Position numbers and translations under genes: made by a program
Shown: positions 36,123-46,224 of the stretch, in pieces
Layout: each line of letters starts with the position of its first letter
Numbering within the stretch: the stretch's first letter is position 1
Notes under the pieces: generated by a model
What the model was told of the DNA's origin: nothing
Database searches by the model: none
What the model saw: the letters and a program-made list of their open reading frames with translations, nothing else
Source of the DNA: 13-2-20CM-66-19 sp963824395
GTDB lineage: Bacteria; Pseudomonadota; Gammaproteobacteria; Steroidobacterales; Steroidobacteraceae
Reading direction: 5' to 3'
Assembly: GCA_963824395.1 (NCBI GenBank)
Contig: CAWGPF010000001.1
Location: 1,426,001-1,490,000, forward strand
Length of the DNA stretch: 64,000 nt

Positions 36123-36527
36123 TCAGCTCCGCGGCGGCGCGGCGGACTCAAGATCCGCGCGGCTGCGCTCGATGACGACGCCCACGTCGCGCGAATGCCG
36201 GATAGCGCCGGGCTTGTTGAGCGTGATACGCACCCACCCGAGCTCGAACTCACCCAGGATCACGAGGGCCAGGCGGTGCGCCAGGGTCTCGACCAACTGA
36301 AACTGCGACCCTTCCACGAAGGACAGCACGCGCTTGGCGACCTTCTTGTAGTCGAGCGTGTCGGCGACGTCATCGCTGAGGGCTGCGCGCCGGCAGTCCA
36401 CCGGCAGCTCGATGTCGAGCACCACGGTTTGCTTGACGCGCCGCTCCCAGTCGATGAAGCCGATGATGCACTCGGTCGTGAGTCCATGCAGGAAGATGCG
36501 ATCGTCGCAGCTGCGCGTGTCGGTCAT
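36123..36527 (-). CDS. folB: Dihydroneopterin aldolase
   Basis: 134-residue FolB, producing the hydroxymethylpterin used by FolK. IFLHGLTTECIIGFIDWERRV has the conserved Glu, DTLDYKKVAKRV the catalytic Lys region, and LVETLAHRLALVIL the substrate-binding Glu; the C-terminus reads ITLNKPGAIRHSRDVGVVIE. It forms a folB-folK pair downstream of tsaD on the minus strand. Confidence 0.96.
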   Translation of the reverse strand: MTDTRSCDDRIFLHGLTTECIIGFIDWERRVKQTVVLDIELPVDCRRAALSDDVADTLDYKKVAKRVLSFVEGSQFQLVETLAHRLALVILGEFELGWVRITLNKPGAIRHSRDVGVVIERSRADLESAAPPRS

Positions 36528-36545
36528 GGTGCGTGCGAGGGCTCT

Positions 36546-37580
36546 TTAAGTGGGGGAAGGGTCAGCCAGCGCCGGCAGCGACTCGAGCGGCCACTGGGCG
36601 CGCGCGCCGATGGCAAGCGTGTCGTGCTCGCCGGCCTTAAGACGCGCCAGTCCCGCGATCGCGATCATCGCCGCGTTGTCGGTGGAGAATTCGATGCGCG
36701 GATAGTACACGCGCGCGCCGATGGCGCCGACTGCCGCCGCCAGGCGCTCGCGCAGCGAGCGGTTGGCGCTCACGCCCCCCGACACCACGAGCACCTGCAG
36801 CCCGGTCTCCTCGAGCGCCCGCAGCGACTTGGCAATGAGAGTGTCCACGATCGCATCCTCGACCCCCCGTGCCACATCCGCCCGCATCGTCGCGGTGAGC
36901 TCCTGGCCGGCCACCGCATGCAGGACCGCGGTCTTGAGTCCCGAGAAGCTGAACTCGAGCCCGGGCCGATCGAGCATCGGCCGCGGGAACTTGAAGCGTC
37001 CCGGGCGCCCCCCACGGGCAAGCTCGGCGAGCTGCGGTCCGCCCGGGTAAGGCAGCCCCAGAAGCTTCGCGGTCTTATCGAATGCTTCCCCCGCTGCGTC
37101 GTCGCGGCTCGCCCCGAGCACCCGGTAGCGTCCGATCCCGGACACCTCTATTAAGAGTGTGTGGCCGCCGGACACCAGCAGCGCCACGTGCGGAAACGGC
37201 GGCGGCTCGGGTTCCAGCAGCGGCGCGAGCAGGTGCCCTTCGAGGTGGTGAACCCCGAGTGACGGCACGCCCCAGGCGAAAGCGAGACTGCGTGCCAGGG
37301 CCGCGCCCGTGAGCAGCGCCCCGATGAGCCCGGGCCCTGCCGTGTAAGCCACGCCCTGGATTTCACCCGGCGCGCGCGCACGGGCCTCCTGCAGCACCGA
37401 GTCCACCAAAGGCAGGAGGCGGCGCACGTGATCGCGCGAGGCGAGCTCGGGCACCACTCCGCCATGCGCACGGTGTAGCTCGATCTGGCTGAAAAGGCCG
37501 TGCGCGAGCAGGCCGTCGCGGTCATCGAGCACCGCGGCGGCGCTCTCATCACAGGAGGATTCGATTGCGAGGACACGCAT
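36546..37580 (-). CDS. tsaD: tRNA N6-adenosine threonylcarbamoyltransferase TsaD
   Basis: 344-residue ASKHA-fold enzyme completing t6A37 on ANN-decoding tRNAs (which include tRNA-Ile). VLAIESSCDESAAAV at the start, HRAHGGVVPELASRDH with the metal-binding His, HHLEGHLLAPLL, LLVSGGHTLL, DDAAGEAFDKTAKLLGLPYPGGP and STDNAAMIAIAG are all present. In many gammaproteobacteria tsaD is directly divergent from rpsU; here a 2-kb degraded gene separates them. Confidence 0.97.
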   Translation of the reverse strand: MRVLAIESSCDESAAAVLDDRDGLLAHGLFSQIELHRAHGGVVPELASRDHVRRLLPLVDSVLQEARARAPGEIQGVAYTAGPGLIGALLTGAALARSLAFAWGVPSLGVHHLEGHLLAPLLEPEPPPFPHVALLVSGGHTLLIEVSGIGRYRVLGASRDDAAGEAFDKTAKLLGLPYPGGPQLAELARGGRPGRFKFPRPMLDRPGLEFSFSGLKTAVLHAVAGQELTATMRADVARGVEDAIVDTLIAKSLRALEETGLQVLVVSGGVSANRSLRERLAAAVGAIGARVYYPRIEFSTDNAAMIAIAGLARLKAGEHDTLAIGARAQWPLESLPALADPSPT

Positions 37581-37768
37581 GTCAGGAACTGTAGCGCACC
37601 CGGTACGGCTGCGCGCCGGGAGCTGCTGCCGTGCTCACCGCCGCGCAGCGTTCCGAGTAGGTTCGCCCGGTTGACATATGCGGCGCGGCGGACCGGCGTG
37701 TCAGGGCTCAATGCTATAGTTTGAGCTCAAGACGGCCGCGGAGCGCGGAACGCTTGCACCGATCCAAC

Positions 37769-39617
37769 ATGCCGCCCGGCAGAGCGCCCCACCCACCCGG
37801 GACTTCGCCGCACCACCCAGCGCTGGCGTGCGCGATGTCGGTTCTCGGCGCGGCGCCGGCGTTCGCGGCCAAATGTTCATTAGGCCTGCTGCCGCCCCTC
37901 GAGGTGACGATGCGCGACCTGCAGGCCGCTCGTGCATGCACAGCTCAACGGCAAGGATGCCTTGTTCATCGCTGACAGCGGCATGTACTTCAGCACTGTC
38001 AGCCCGCCGCCGTCAGCGAATTCCAGCTGCGCATCGATCCGAGATACCAGGGATCTCTACTCATGGGGGCCGGGGGCGTCGAAAGCGCCCACGATCGCGC
38101 GCGCAAAAACGTTCACACTCCTCGGCCACAACTTTCCAAAGTCGACTTCATAGTTGCCGGAAGTTATTTGGAGAGGGGTCGATGGGTCTGCTGGGTCAAA
38201 ACGTATTCCGGATCGCGGACGTCGAATACGACCTGGCCAATGGGGTCATACGCCTGGCGCAGCCCAGGGACTGCAAGAACATACCGCTCGCTTACTGGGC
38301 GCAGGCCGAACACAAGGAGTTATTCGACGCTCGAGCATTGATTTTGCAACCGCGCATGAGCCGCATACGGTCGGCGATTGCGTACCTCAACGGGGAAAAA
38401 ATTCGCGTCGATGTTCGATACCGGCGCCGGCATGTCCACAATAACGCTGGCTGCGGCCAAGCGCGCCGGCATCACGCCCTAGCAGCGCAGGAGTCGTCGA
38501 CGCGGGAGATCTACCTTGGATTCGGGCATCGGATAGTCAAGACCTGGATCGCGACATTCGCGAGTTTCAAGATCGGCGACGAGGAGATCCAGCACGCGCG
38601 CCTGCGCTTCGGCGATGTCAATCTTGTGGGCAACGACATGCTCATAGGGCCGGACTTCTTTCTTTCGCACCGCATTTACGTGGCGAGCAGCCAGAGAAAG
38701 ATGTACTTCACTTACAACGGCGGACCGGTATTTGACCTGCGTACGGCGCCAACTCCTGAGACTGGGGCGAGTGGTGCTGACGCCGCTCCCGGAGCGGCAC
38801 CGAGTGAGATGCACGCCGAGCGCGGACGCGCGATTCGACGACCCGACCGATGCGTCGGGTTTGCGCGGCGTGGCGCGGCCTCCGCGGCCCGGATGACTAT
38901 GCTCGCGCCATCGCTGATCTGACGCGCGCCTGCGAACTCGCGCCCGGGGAATCTAGCTACTTCTATGAGCGCGGCAGGGTGTACTGGGAGAACCGTCAGC
39001 CCGATCTGGCTCTGGCGGACTTCAGCCAAGCCATCAAGCTCAGGCCCGATAACCTCGATGCGCTGCTGGCGCGCGGCTCGCTGCGCGCCAGCCAGCATGC
39101 GCCACCAGAAGCCATTGCCGCGGACCTGGAGGCGGCGGATCGGGCCGCTGCGAGGGAAGCCGATGCCCACATGCAGATCGGCAACCTGTACGAGTACATC
39201 GAGGAGCCCGCCGCCGCGATCGTGCAGTACTCCAAGTGGATCGATTCCCACCCGCGCGACAACCTGCTGATGCCGCACGCCCTCAATGCCCGCTGCTGGG
39301 CGCGCGCCTTGGTGGGGCAAGGGCTCGATCAGGCGCTGTCGGACTGCAACGCTGCACTGCACGCACGGCCCGGCACCGCTGCCTTTCTCGACAGCCGCGG
39401 ACTGGTCTATGTGCGCCAGGGCAGCTACGACAAGGCGATCACGGACTACGACGCCGCCCTTCGTCAGCAGCCGAAAATCGCCTGGTCTCTCTATGGACGC
39501 GGGCTCGCCAGGATGCACAAGGGCATGGCAGGCGCGGGCCAGAGCGATATCGCTGCTGCCACGGCGCTGCAACCGAACATCGGCGAGCTTGCCGCCCGCT
39601 ACGGCATCAGCCCCTGA
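37769..39617 (+). pseudogene. Degraded retropepsin-like aspartyl protease with C-terminal TPR repeats
   Basis: One coherent protein can be followed only by changing frame about ten times. Signal peptide and SLGLLPPLEV in the frame of 37835; LNGKDALFIADSGMYFSTVS (first retropepsin DSG) in the frame of 37932; EFQLRIDPRYQG then back for AKTFTLLGHNFP; DFIVAGS; then GLLGQNVFRIADVEYDLANG from an ATG at 38182; IDFATAHEPHTVGD; MFDTGAGMSTITLAAAKRAG (second DTG, 38411) running into a stop; GHRIVKTWIATFASFKIG in the 38182 frame; finally the TPR region from about 38880. Clustered frameshifts, with intact genes on both sides, argue for decay. The longest single open piece of the protease part is 38182-38922. 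Confidence 0.8.
38850..39617 (+). CDS. Open TPR-repeat fragment of the degraded gene
   Basis: 255 codons remain open here and encode several tetratricopeptide repeats: DYARAIADLTRACELAPGES, YFYERGRVYWENRQPDLAL, ADFSQAIKLRPDNLDALLAR and, near the end, GSYDKAITDYDAALRQQPK. The first dozen residues (MRRVCAAWRGLRG) look like out-of-frame sequence, and no ribosome site precedes the ATG. It is probably the tail of the frameshifted protease rather than an independent gene, though residual expression by reinitiation is possible. Confidence 0.5.
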   Translation: MRRVCAAWRGLRGPDDYARAIADLTRACELAPGESSYFYERGRVYWENRQPDLALADFSQAIKLRPDNLDALLARGSLRASQHAPPEAIAADLEAADRAAAREADAHMQIGNLYEYIEEPAAAIVQYSKWIDSHPRDNLLMPHALNARCWARALVGQGLDQALSDCNAALHARPGTAAFLDSRGLVYVRQGSYDKAITDYDAALRQQPKIAWSLYGRGLARMHKGMAGAGQSDIAAATALQPNIGELAARYGISP

Positions 39618-39646
39618 AGGTCCCTTGAAGGATCTCTGCCGGCCTT

Positions 39647-39675
39647 TTGCCTTATGCCCCGCGCTCCTTTAGAAT
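39647..39675 (+). promoter_or_regulatory. Sigma70 promoter of the rpsU operon
   Basis: TTGCCT (39647-39652), a 17-bp spacer and TAGAAT (39670-39675) stand 85 bp before the rpsU ATG, just after the degraded TPR gene. This would restore independent transcription of rpsU-yqeY-dnaG-rpoD. Confidence 0.75.
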
Positions 39676-39760
39676 CCCCCGCCCCCGACCGGCCGTGGCT
39701 TGCTTTGGTGTCGGCCGGGGACAGTCAGATCTTCAACCTGATCAAAGACTTGAGGTTTCG

Positions 39761-39970
39761 ATGCCGAGCGTCCGTGTGCGTGAGAACGAGTACTTCGATG
39801 CCGCCCTGCGGCGTTTCAAGCGCGCCTGCGAGAAGGCCGGCATCCTCACGGAGCTCCGCCGTCGCGAGTTCTACGAAAAGCCGACCCAGGAGCGCAAGCG
39901 CAAGAAGGCCGCGGCCATCAAGCGCCACATGAAGCGCGTCTCCCGCGACGGCATCCGCACCTCCCGGTAA
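39761..39970 (+). CDS. rpsU: 30S ribosomal protein S21
   Basis: 69-residue bS21. MPSVRVRENEYFDAALRRFKR is the family start; RREFYEKPTQERKRKKAAA and the basic tail are typical. First gene of the rpsU-yqeY-dnaG-rpoD block, behind a well-formed sigma70 promoter. Confidence 0.98.
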   Translation: MPSVRVRENEYFDAALRRFKRACEKAGILTELRRREFYEKPTQERKRKKAAAIKRHMKRVSRDGIRTSR

Positions 39971-39988
39971 GGGATCTCGCTTAAGCGC

Positions 39989-40432
39989 ATGGCGCTCAAG
40001 GATCGACTGACCGAAGACATGAAGACTGCGATGCGGGCTGCCGACAAGGAGCGGCTCGCCACGGTCCGCCTGGCGCTGGCCGCGATCAAGCAGCGTGAAG
40101 TCGATGAGCGCGTGAGCCTCGATGACGGCCAGGTGCTCGCCGTGCTCGAGAAGATGATCAAGCAGCGCCGCGAAGCCATCACCCAGTTCGCCGCCGGCGG
40201 CCGCCAGGATCTGGTGACCAAGGAAACCGCCGAAATCAGCGTGCTGCAGCAGTACCTGCCGGCGCAGCTGAGCGAGGCGGAAGTGGACGCCCTGATCCAG
40301 GAGGCCATCCAGGCCACCGGCGCCACCACCATGAAGGACATGGGCAAGGTCATGGCGGTGGTGAAGTCCAAGGCACAGGGCCGCACCGACATGGGCGCCC
40401 TCAGCGCCCGGATTAAGCAGAAACTCGGCTGA
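39989..40432 (+). CDS. yqeY: GatB/YqeY domain protein
   Basis: 147-residue helical protein with the YqeY domain, related to the tRNA-binding tail domain of GatB; exact function unknown. LKDRLTEDMKTAMRAADKERL, VLEKMIKQRREAITQFAAGGR, LQQYLPAQLSEAEVDALI and the C-terminal GRTDMGALSARIKQKLG match the family over its length. It lies 18 bp after rpsU and 30 bp before dnaG. Confidence 0.95.
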   Translation: MALKDRLTEDMKTAMRAADKERLATVRLALAAIKQREVDERVSLDDGQVLAVLEKMIKQRREAITQFAAGGRQDLVTKETAEISVLQQYLPAQLSEAEVDALIQEAIQATGATTMKDMGKVMAVVKSKAQGRTDMGALSARIKQKLG

Positions 40433-40462
40433 TTTTCCCCCTCTGCCACGGCGCTCACCGCC

Positions 40463-42331
40463 GTGTCAGGCTTACCCGTTCAAGGCAGTGGGCTTCAACG
40501 CCCGGGCGGTCGGCACTTGGGACGCATCCCGCAGCACTTCATCGATGAGCTCATCGCGCGCGCCGATATCGTGGAGATCATCGGCGCACGGGTGCAGCTG
40601 AAGAAGGCGGGGCGCGAGTTCAAGGCCTGCTGCCCGTTCCACAACGAGAAGACGCCCTCCTTCTGGGTGAGCCCGGACAAGCAGTTCTACCACTGCTTCG
40701 GCTGCGGCAAGCACGGCACGGTACTCGGCTTCCTCATGGACCACGACCACATGGCCTTCCCCGAGGCGGTCGAGGAACTGGCCACGCGCCTCGGTCTCGA
40801 GGTGCCGCACGAGGGCGGCCCCGACAATGTCCCCAAACGCGCCGATGAGCCGCTCTACGATCTGATGAAGGAAGTGGCGCACTTCTACACCGAGTGCCTG
40901 GCGCGCGAGCCCCGGGCGCGCGACTACATCACGCGCCGCGGCCTCACGCGCGAGACCCTCGAGCGCTTCCAGATCGGCTATGCCGTGAACTCCTGGAACG
41001 AGGTGCTGCGGCGCTTCGGGGCGAGCGACAGCGCCCGGAAATCGCTGCAGGACGCGGGCCTCATCATCGAGCGCGAGCGCGGCCAGATGCGCGACGGCGA
41101 GCGCCACTACGACCGCTTCCGTGACCGCATCATGTTCCCGATCCGCGATGCGCGCGGCCGCGTCATCGCCTTTGGCGGCCGCATCATCGACCAGGGGGAG
41201 CCGAAGTACCTGAACTCGCCCGAGACCGTGCTGTTCCACAAGGGCCGCGAGCTCTACGCCCTCTACGAGACACGCCGTGCGCGTACCAACCTGACGCGCC
41301 TGCTCATCGTCGAAGGGTATATGGACGCAGTGCGCCTGCATCAGTCAGGGGTGGACTACGCCGTCGCGACGCTCGGCACGGCAACCACCGCCGAGCACTT
41401 CCGGCGCCTGTTCCGGCTGGTGCCCTCCGTGGTGTTCGCCTTCGACGGTGACCGCGCCGGGCGCGCCGCCGCCTGGCGCGCGCTGCAGCAGGCGCTGCCC
41501 GAGGCGCGCGAGGGACGCGAGATCCGCTTCCTGTTCCTGCCCGACGGGCATGACCCGGACAGCCTGGTGGGCGAGGAAGGCCGCGAGGCCTTCGAGGCGC
41601 GCCTCACTTCCGCCCTGCCGCTGTCGGAGTACCTGGTGCGCGAGCTCTCGCAGCAGAGCGACCTCAGCCATGCGGACGGGCGCGCGCGCTTTGCCGAAAA
41701 TGCCCGGCCGCTGTTCCTGAAGGTGCCCGAGGGGGTGTACCGGGAGCTGCTGCTCGAGCGCCTGGCGGAAGTGGTGGGTCTCGGGCCGCAGCGCCTCGGA
41801 GAGCTGTGGGGCGCGGCGGCCTCACCCCCCGTCCCGGCGCAGGCCGCGCCACCCGTACCCCTGCGGCGCAACGGGGCGCGCACCGCGGTCGGCGCCGGGC
41901 GCGGGAGCCTCGTGCGCCAGGCGATCGTACGATTGCTGCACCATCCGCAGATTGCCGCCGAAGTGAGCGCCCAGGAGCGCCTGGGACTTGAGGCCAACGA
42001 GGAGCCTGGCGTGGCGCTCCTGCGCGAGCTCATCGATGAGCTTCAGGCGCGCCCCGCACAGATCCCGGCCCAGGTGGTGCAGCGCTGGGCCGACCGCGAC
42101 GGCGCCGAGGCGCTGCAGAAACTCCTGGAGCGCGAGGAGGTCTTTACCGATGCCCCGGGGGCGGCCGGGGAGCTCAGAGGGGCCCTGGTGAAGCTCGCCG
42201 AGCAGGCTGCGGGCCGGCGCCTGGAAGCCCTGGAGGCCAAGAGCCGCTCCGCAACTCTTTCAGCTGATGAACTTCAGGAATTTCAAACACTTATCGTGAA
42301 ACTGAGGACCCGCGATGCGCGCGGCGGGTAA
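40463..42331 (+). CDS. dnaG: DNA primase
   Basis: 622-residue replication primase. The zinc-binding domain has CCPFHNEKTPSF and FYHCFGCGKHG; the RNA-polymerase core and TOPRIM domain include IVEGYMDAVRLHQ and FAFDGDRAGRAA. The C-terminal helicase-interaction domain follows a Pro/Ala linker near residue 460. The GTG at 40463 yields about 18 residues before the conserved GRIPQHFIDELIARADIV. A TTG at 40517 starts right at the homology and may be the true start; no strong ribosome site favours either. Confidence 0.96.
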   Translation: MSGLPVQGSGLQRPGGRHLGRIPQHFIDELIARADIVEIIGARVQLKKAGREFKACCPFHNEKTPSFWVSPDKQFYHCFGCGKHGTVLGFLMDHDHMAFPEAVEELATRLGLEVPHEGGPDNVPKRADEPLYDLMKEVAHFYTECLAREPRARDYITRRGLTRETLERFQIGYAVNSWNEVLRRFGASDSARKSLQDAGLIIERERGQMRDGERHYDRFRDRIMFPIRDARGRVIAFGGRIIDQGEPKYLNSPETVLFHKGRELYALYETRRARTNLTRLLIVEGYMDAVRLHQSGVDYAVATLGTATTAEHFRRLFRLVPSVVFAFDGDRAGRAAAWRALQQALPEAREGREIRFLFLPDGHDPDSLVGEEGREAFEARLTSALPLSEYLVRELSQQSDLSHADGRARFAENARPLFLKVPEGVYRELLLERLAEVVGLGPQRLGELWGAAASPPVPAQAAPPVPLRRNGARTAVGAGRGSLVRQAIVRLLHHPQIAAEVSAQERLGLEANEEPGVALLRELIDELQARPAQIPAQVVQRWADRDGAEALQKLLEREEVFTDAPGAAGELRGALVKLAEQAAGRRLEALEAKSRSATLSADELQEFQTLIVKLRTRDARGG

Positions 42332-42446
42332 TTTCGTTTGGTGATTCCGACGCCGTCAAATAAAATTGCGCGCTTTGCCTTCGCCCCCTTGAGCCGCCCG
42401 CCCGCGGGCAGCACATAGGGTGCATCCACCTTTACGCCGGCAATAC

Positions 42447-44582
<2,136 letters not shown>

Positions 44583-44613
44583 AGCGCGAAGGCCGCAGCT
44601 GTCGCCGTAACGC

Positions 44614-44649
44614 AAAAGGCCCGGTGTTGTCACCAACACCGGGCCTTTT
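44614..44649. terminator. Bidirectional terminator after rpoD
   Basis: AAAAGGCCCGGTGTTG pairs with CAACACCGGGCCTTTT across a short loop, giving T-runs in both directions. It serves rpoD on the plus strand and the convergent DUF4404 gene on the minus strand. Confidence 0.92.
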
Positions 44650-44668
44650 GCTACGGTCCCCCTCGAGC

Positions 44669-44914
44669 CTAGATGCCGGCCTTGCCGAGTGCGTCGATCA
44701 CTTCGCGCAGGGTTTCGGCAAGCGCCGGGTGGCTCGCTTCGAACTTCACGGCGAGGCTCTCGAGCCTGGGCGCCGCAGGCTGCGGGCCACCGCCCTCGAG
44801 CTCACGCAGCACCGTGTGCAGCTGGCTGCGGGTACCGCTGTCCACGGGTGTGCCGCTGCTCAGGTGCTGCTGCACCCGCGCCAGGAGCGCCTGCAGGCTG
44901 CTGTCCTCATCCAT
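44669..44914 (-). CDS. DUF4404 family small protein
   Basis: 81-residue soluble helical protein starting MDEDSSLQALLARVQQHL and ending FEASHPALAETLREVIDALGKAGI, the pattern of DUF4404. Function unknown. The frame is open further upstream, but homology starts at this ATG, 17 bp after the stop of the next small gene, so the two form an operon. Confidence 0.82.
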   Translation of the reverse strand: MDEDSSLQALLARVQQHLSSGTPVDSGTRSQLHTVLRELEGGGPQPAAPRLESLAVKFEASHPALAETLREVIDALGKAGI

Positions 44915-44930
44915 GGCCGCAAAGCCGCTG

Positions 44931-45128
44931 TCAGGTGGCGCCGCCGAGGGGCAGGCCGCTGCCGGAGGAGGACGCATCCCCGCCGACCAGCTCTTTCCAG
45001 GTGATCTCCTTGCCGAGACGCTTGCCCTTCTCGGTGAGCTTGAGCCCCTCGGGGGAGAGCGCAACCATGTAGGGCTTGCCGTCGACTTCGATCTCGCGCT
45101 TCAGCAGCTTGTTGAGTTTGGTAGCCAT
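44931..45128 (-). CDS. Conserved small hypothetical protein, 65 residues
   Basis: Starts MATKLNKLLKREIEVDGKPY and continues with MVALSPEGLKLTEKGKRLGKEITWKELVGGD, a pattern I recognise from short uncharacterised proteins of proteobacteria. A GAGAGGA site precedes the ATG. The C-terminus is a flexible Ser/Gly tail. It is cotranscribed with the DUF4404 gene. Function unknown. Confidence 0.75.
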   Translation of the reverse strand: MATKLNKLLKREIEVDGKPYMVALSPEGLKLTEKGKRLGKEITWKELVGGDASSSGSGLPLGGAT

Positions 45129-45218
45129 TCATGTCCTCTCACGTGCATTTCGCACGCTGTTGATGGTAACAGCAAACCGCCGCTAACCCCGCGCCGGTCC
45201 GCCCGCCAGCCGGAAAAG

Positions 45219-45827
45219 CTATTTGATGAGCCCCTCGGCCTTCAGCGCCTGCACCACGTGCGGTCGCGCCTGGACGCGGTCCACGTAGCGCTTAAGCTCC
45301 GGCCACTTGCCCAGATCGAGTTTCACGTGCCCGGACCAGCCCAGGACCACGCCCATATAACAGTCGGCCACCGTGAACTGCTCGCCCATGAGGAAGGTCT
45401 TCGAGCCGAGCGCGCGCTGGGTATAGTCGAGGCGCTTGCCTAAGGCCGCCAGGGCCGTGCGGCGCGCGTCCTCGCCCGACTCCTTGTTGAACATGACCCC
45501 GAACTGCTTGTGCAGCTCGGTGCTGATGAAGGACAGCCACTCGATCAGCCGGTAGCGCTCCATGGTGCCGTAGGGGGGCGCGAGCTTCGCGCTCGGGTTC
45601 TGGTCAGCGATGTACTGCAGCACGCAGATGTTCTCGGTGAGCGTCTCGCCACTGTCGAGAGTCAGCGCCGGCACGTAGCCCTTGGGGTTCACCTCGTTGA
45701 AATCGAGGCCATCCGCGGCCTTGCGGGTCAGCCGGTCGACCTTGACGAGTTCGAACTTCAGGCCCGCTTCCCGCAGTGCAATGTTGGAAGCCTGGGAACA
45801 CGCACCGGAAAAATAGTAGAGCTTCAT
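45219..45827 (-). CDS. gstA: Glutathione S-transferase (GstA-like)
   Basis: 202-residue cytosolic GST. The thioredoxin-like N-domain opens MKLYYFSGACSQASNIALRE with the beta-class Cys; VPALTLDSGETLTENICVLQYIADQ holds the cis-Pro and the glutathione-binding Glu/Ser-like position (here TEN). The C-terminal helical domain includes FTVADCYMGVVLGW. Conjugates or peroxidises electrophiles with glutathione; exact substrate unknown. Confidence 0.92.
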   Translation of the reverse strand: MKLYYFSGACSQASNIALREAGLKFELVKVDRLTRKAADGLDFNEVNPKGYVPALTLDSGETLTENICVLQYIADQNPSAKLAPPYGTMERYRLIEWLSFISTELHKQFGVMFNKESGEDARRTALAALGKRLDYTQRALGSKTFLMGEQFTVADCYMGVVLGWSGHVKLDLGKWPELKRYVDRVQARPHVVQALKAEGLIK

Positions 45828-45927
45828 CGGTCACTCCTTGGCTGCCCGTTCGCCCCGCTGGCCTGTCATAGGCGCCGCGGGAGGGCCATGCTAACGTTGC
45901 CGGCAGCGATGGCAAGAGGGGAATGCC

Positions 45928-46224
45928 ATGAGGTCGCGTCTGATCACACCCACACTCATCGCCGCTGCGATCGCTGTGGGCGGCTGCCCGTACCAGCAGC
46001 CCGTGCCCGGGCCGCAGTCCTCCGCGGGTGCCACCCTGCACTTCGGCGGCGCCGCTCATCCCCGGCACGAGGTGCCGGCGCACGCCCCGGCCGCACCCGG
46101 GGAGATCAACTGGTTCCAGGGGACGCTCGATGAGGCCTTTTCGCGCCCCGCCTGTCCCTACGCTCACCCGCCGCTTCGCGACCGGGGCGCGTCCCGCTAC
46201 AATCCGGAGCGGTTGGGCCTGTAG
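45928..46224 (+). CDS. Small putative lipoprotein, possibly truncated, running into the tRNA gene
   Basis: 98 codons with a signal peptide and a lipobox-like AVGGC. The segment GEINWFQGTLDEAFSR resembles the start of thioredoxin-fold domains (W-x-x-G-x-x-x-A-F), but no CxxC or further fold follows. The last 25 residues are unrelated Arg/Pro-rich sequence, and the stop lies inside the first ten bases of the tRNA gene. This looks like the 5' remnant of a larger thioredoxin-like lipoprotein gene. Whether it is translated is doubtful. Confidence 0.4.
   Translation: MRSRLITPTLIAAAIAVGGCPYQQPVPGPQSSAGATLHFGGAAHPRHEVPAHAPAAPGEINWFQGTLDEAFSRPACPYAHPPLRDRGASRYNPERLGL
46175..46203 (+). promoter_or_regulatory. 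Promoter of tRNA-Ile(CAU)
   Basis: A good -10 TACAAT (46198-46203) with a weak -35 TTCGCG (46175-46180) 17 bp upstream. Transcription would begin about 5 bases before the mature tRNA 5' end at 46215. Confidence 0.6.

Noticed and set aside
37671..37720. TTGACA and TATAGT near 37671 and 37713 as a single promoter
   Set aside because: The two elements are about 36 bp apart, far from the 16-18 bp needed; neither has a good partner.
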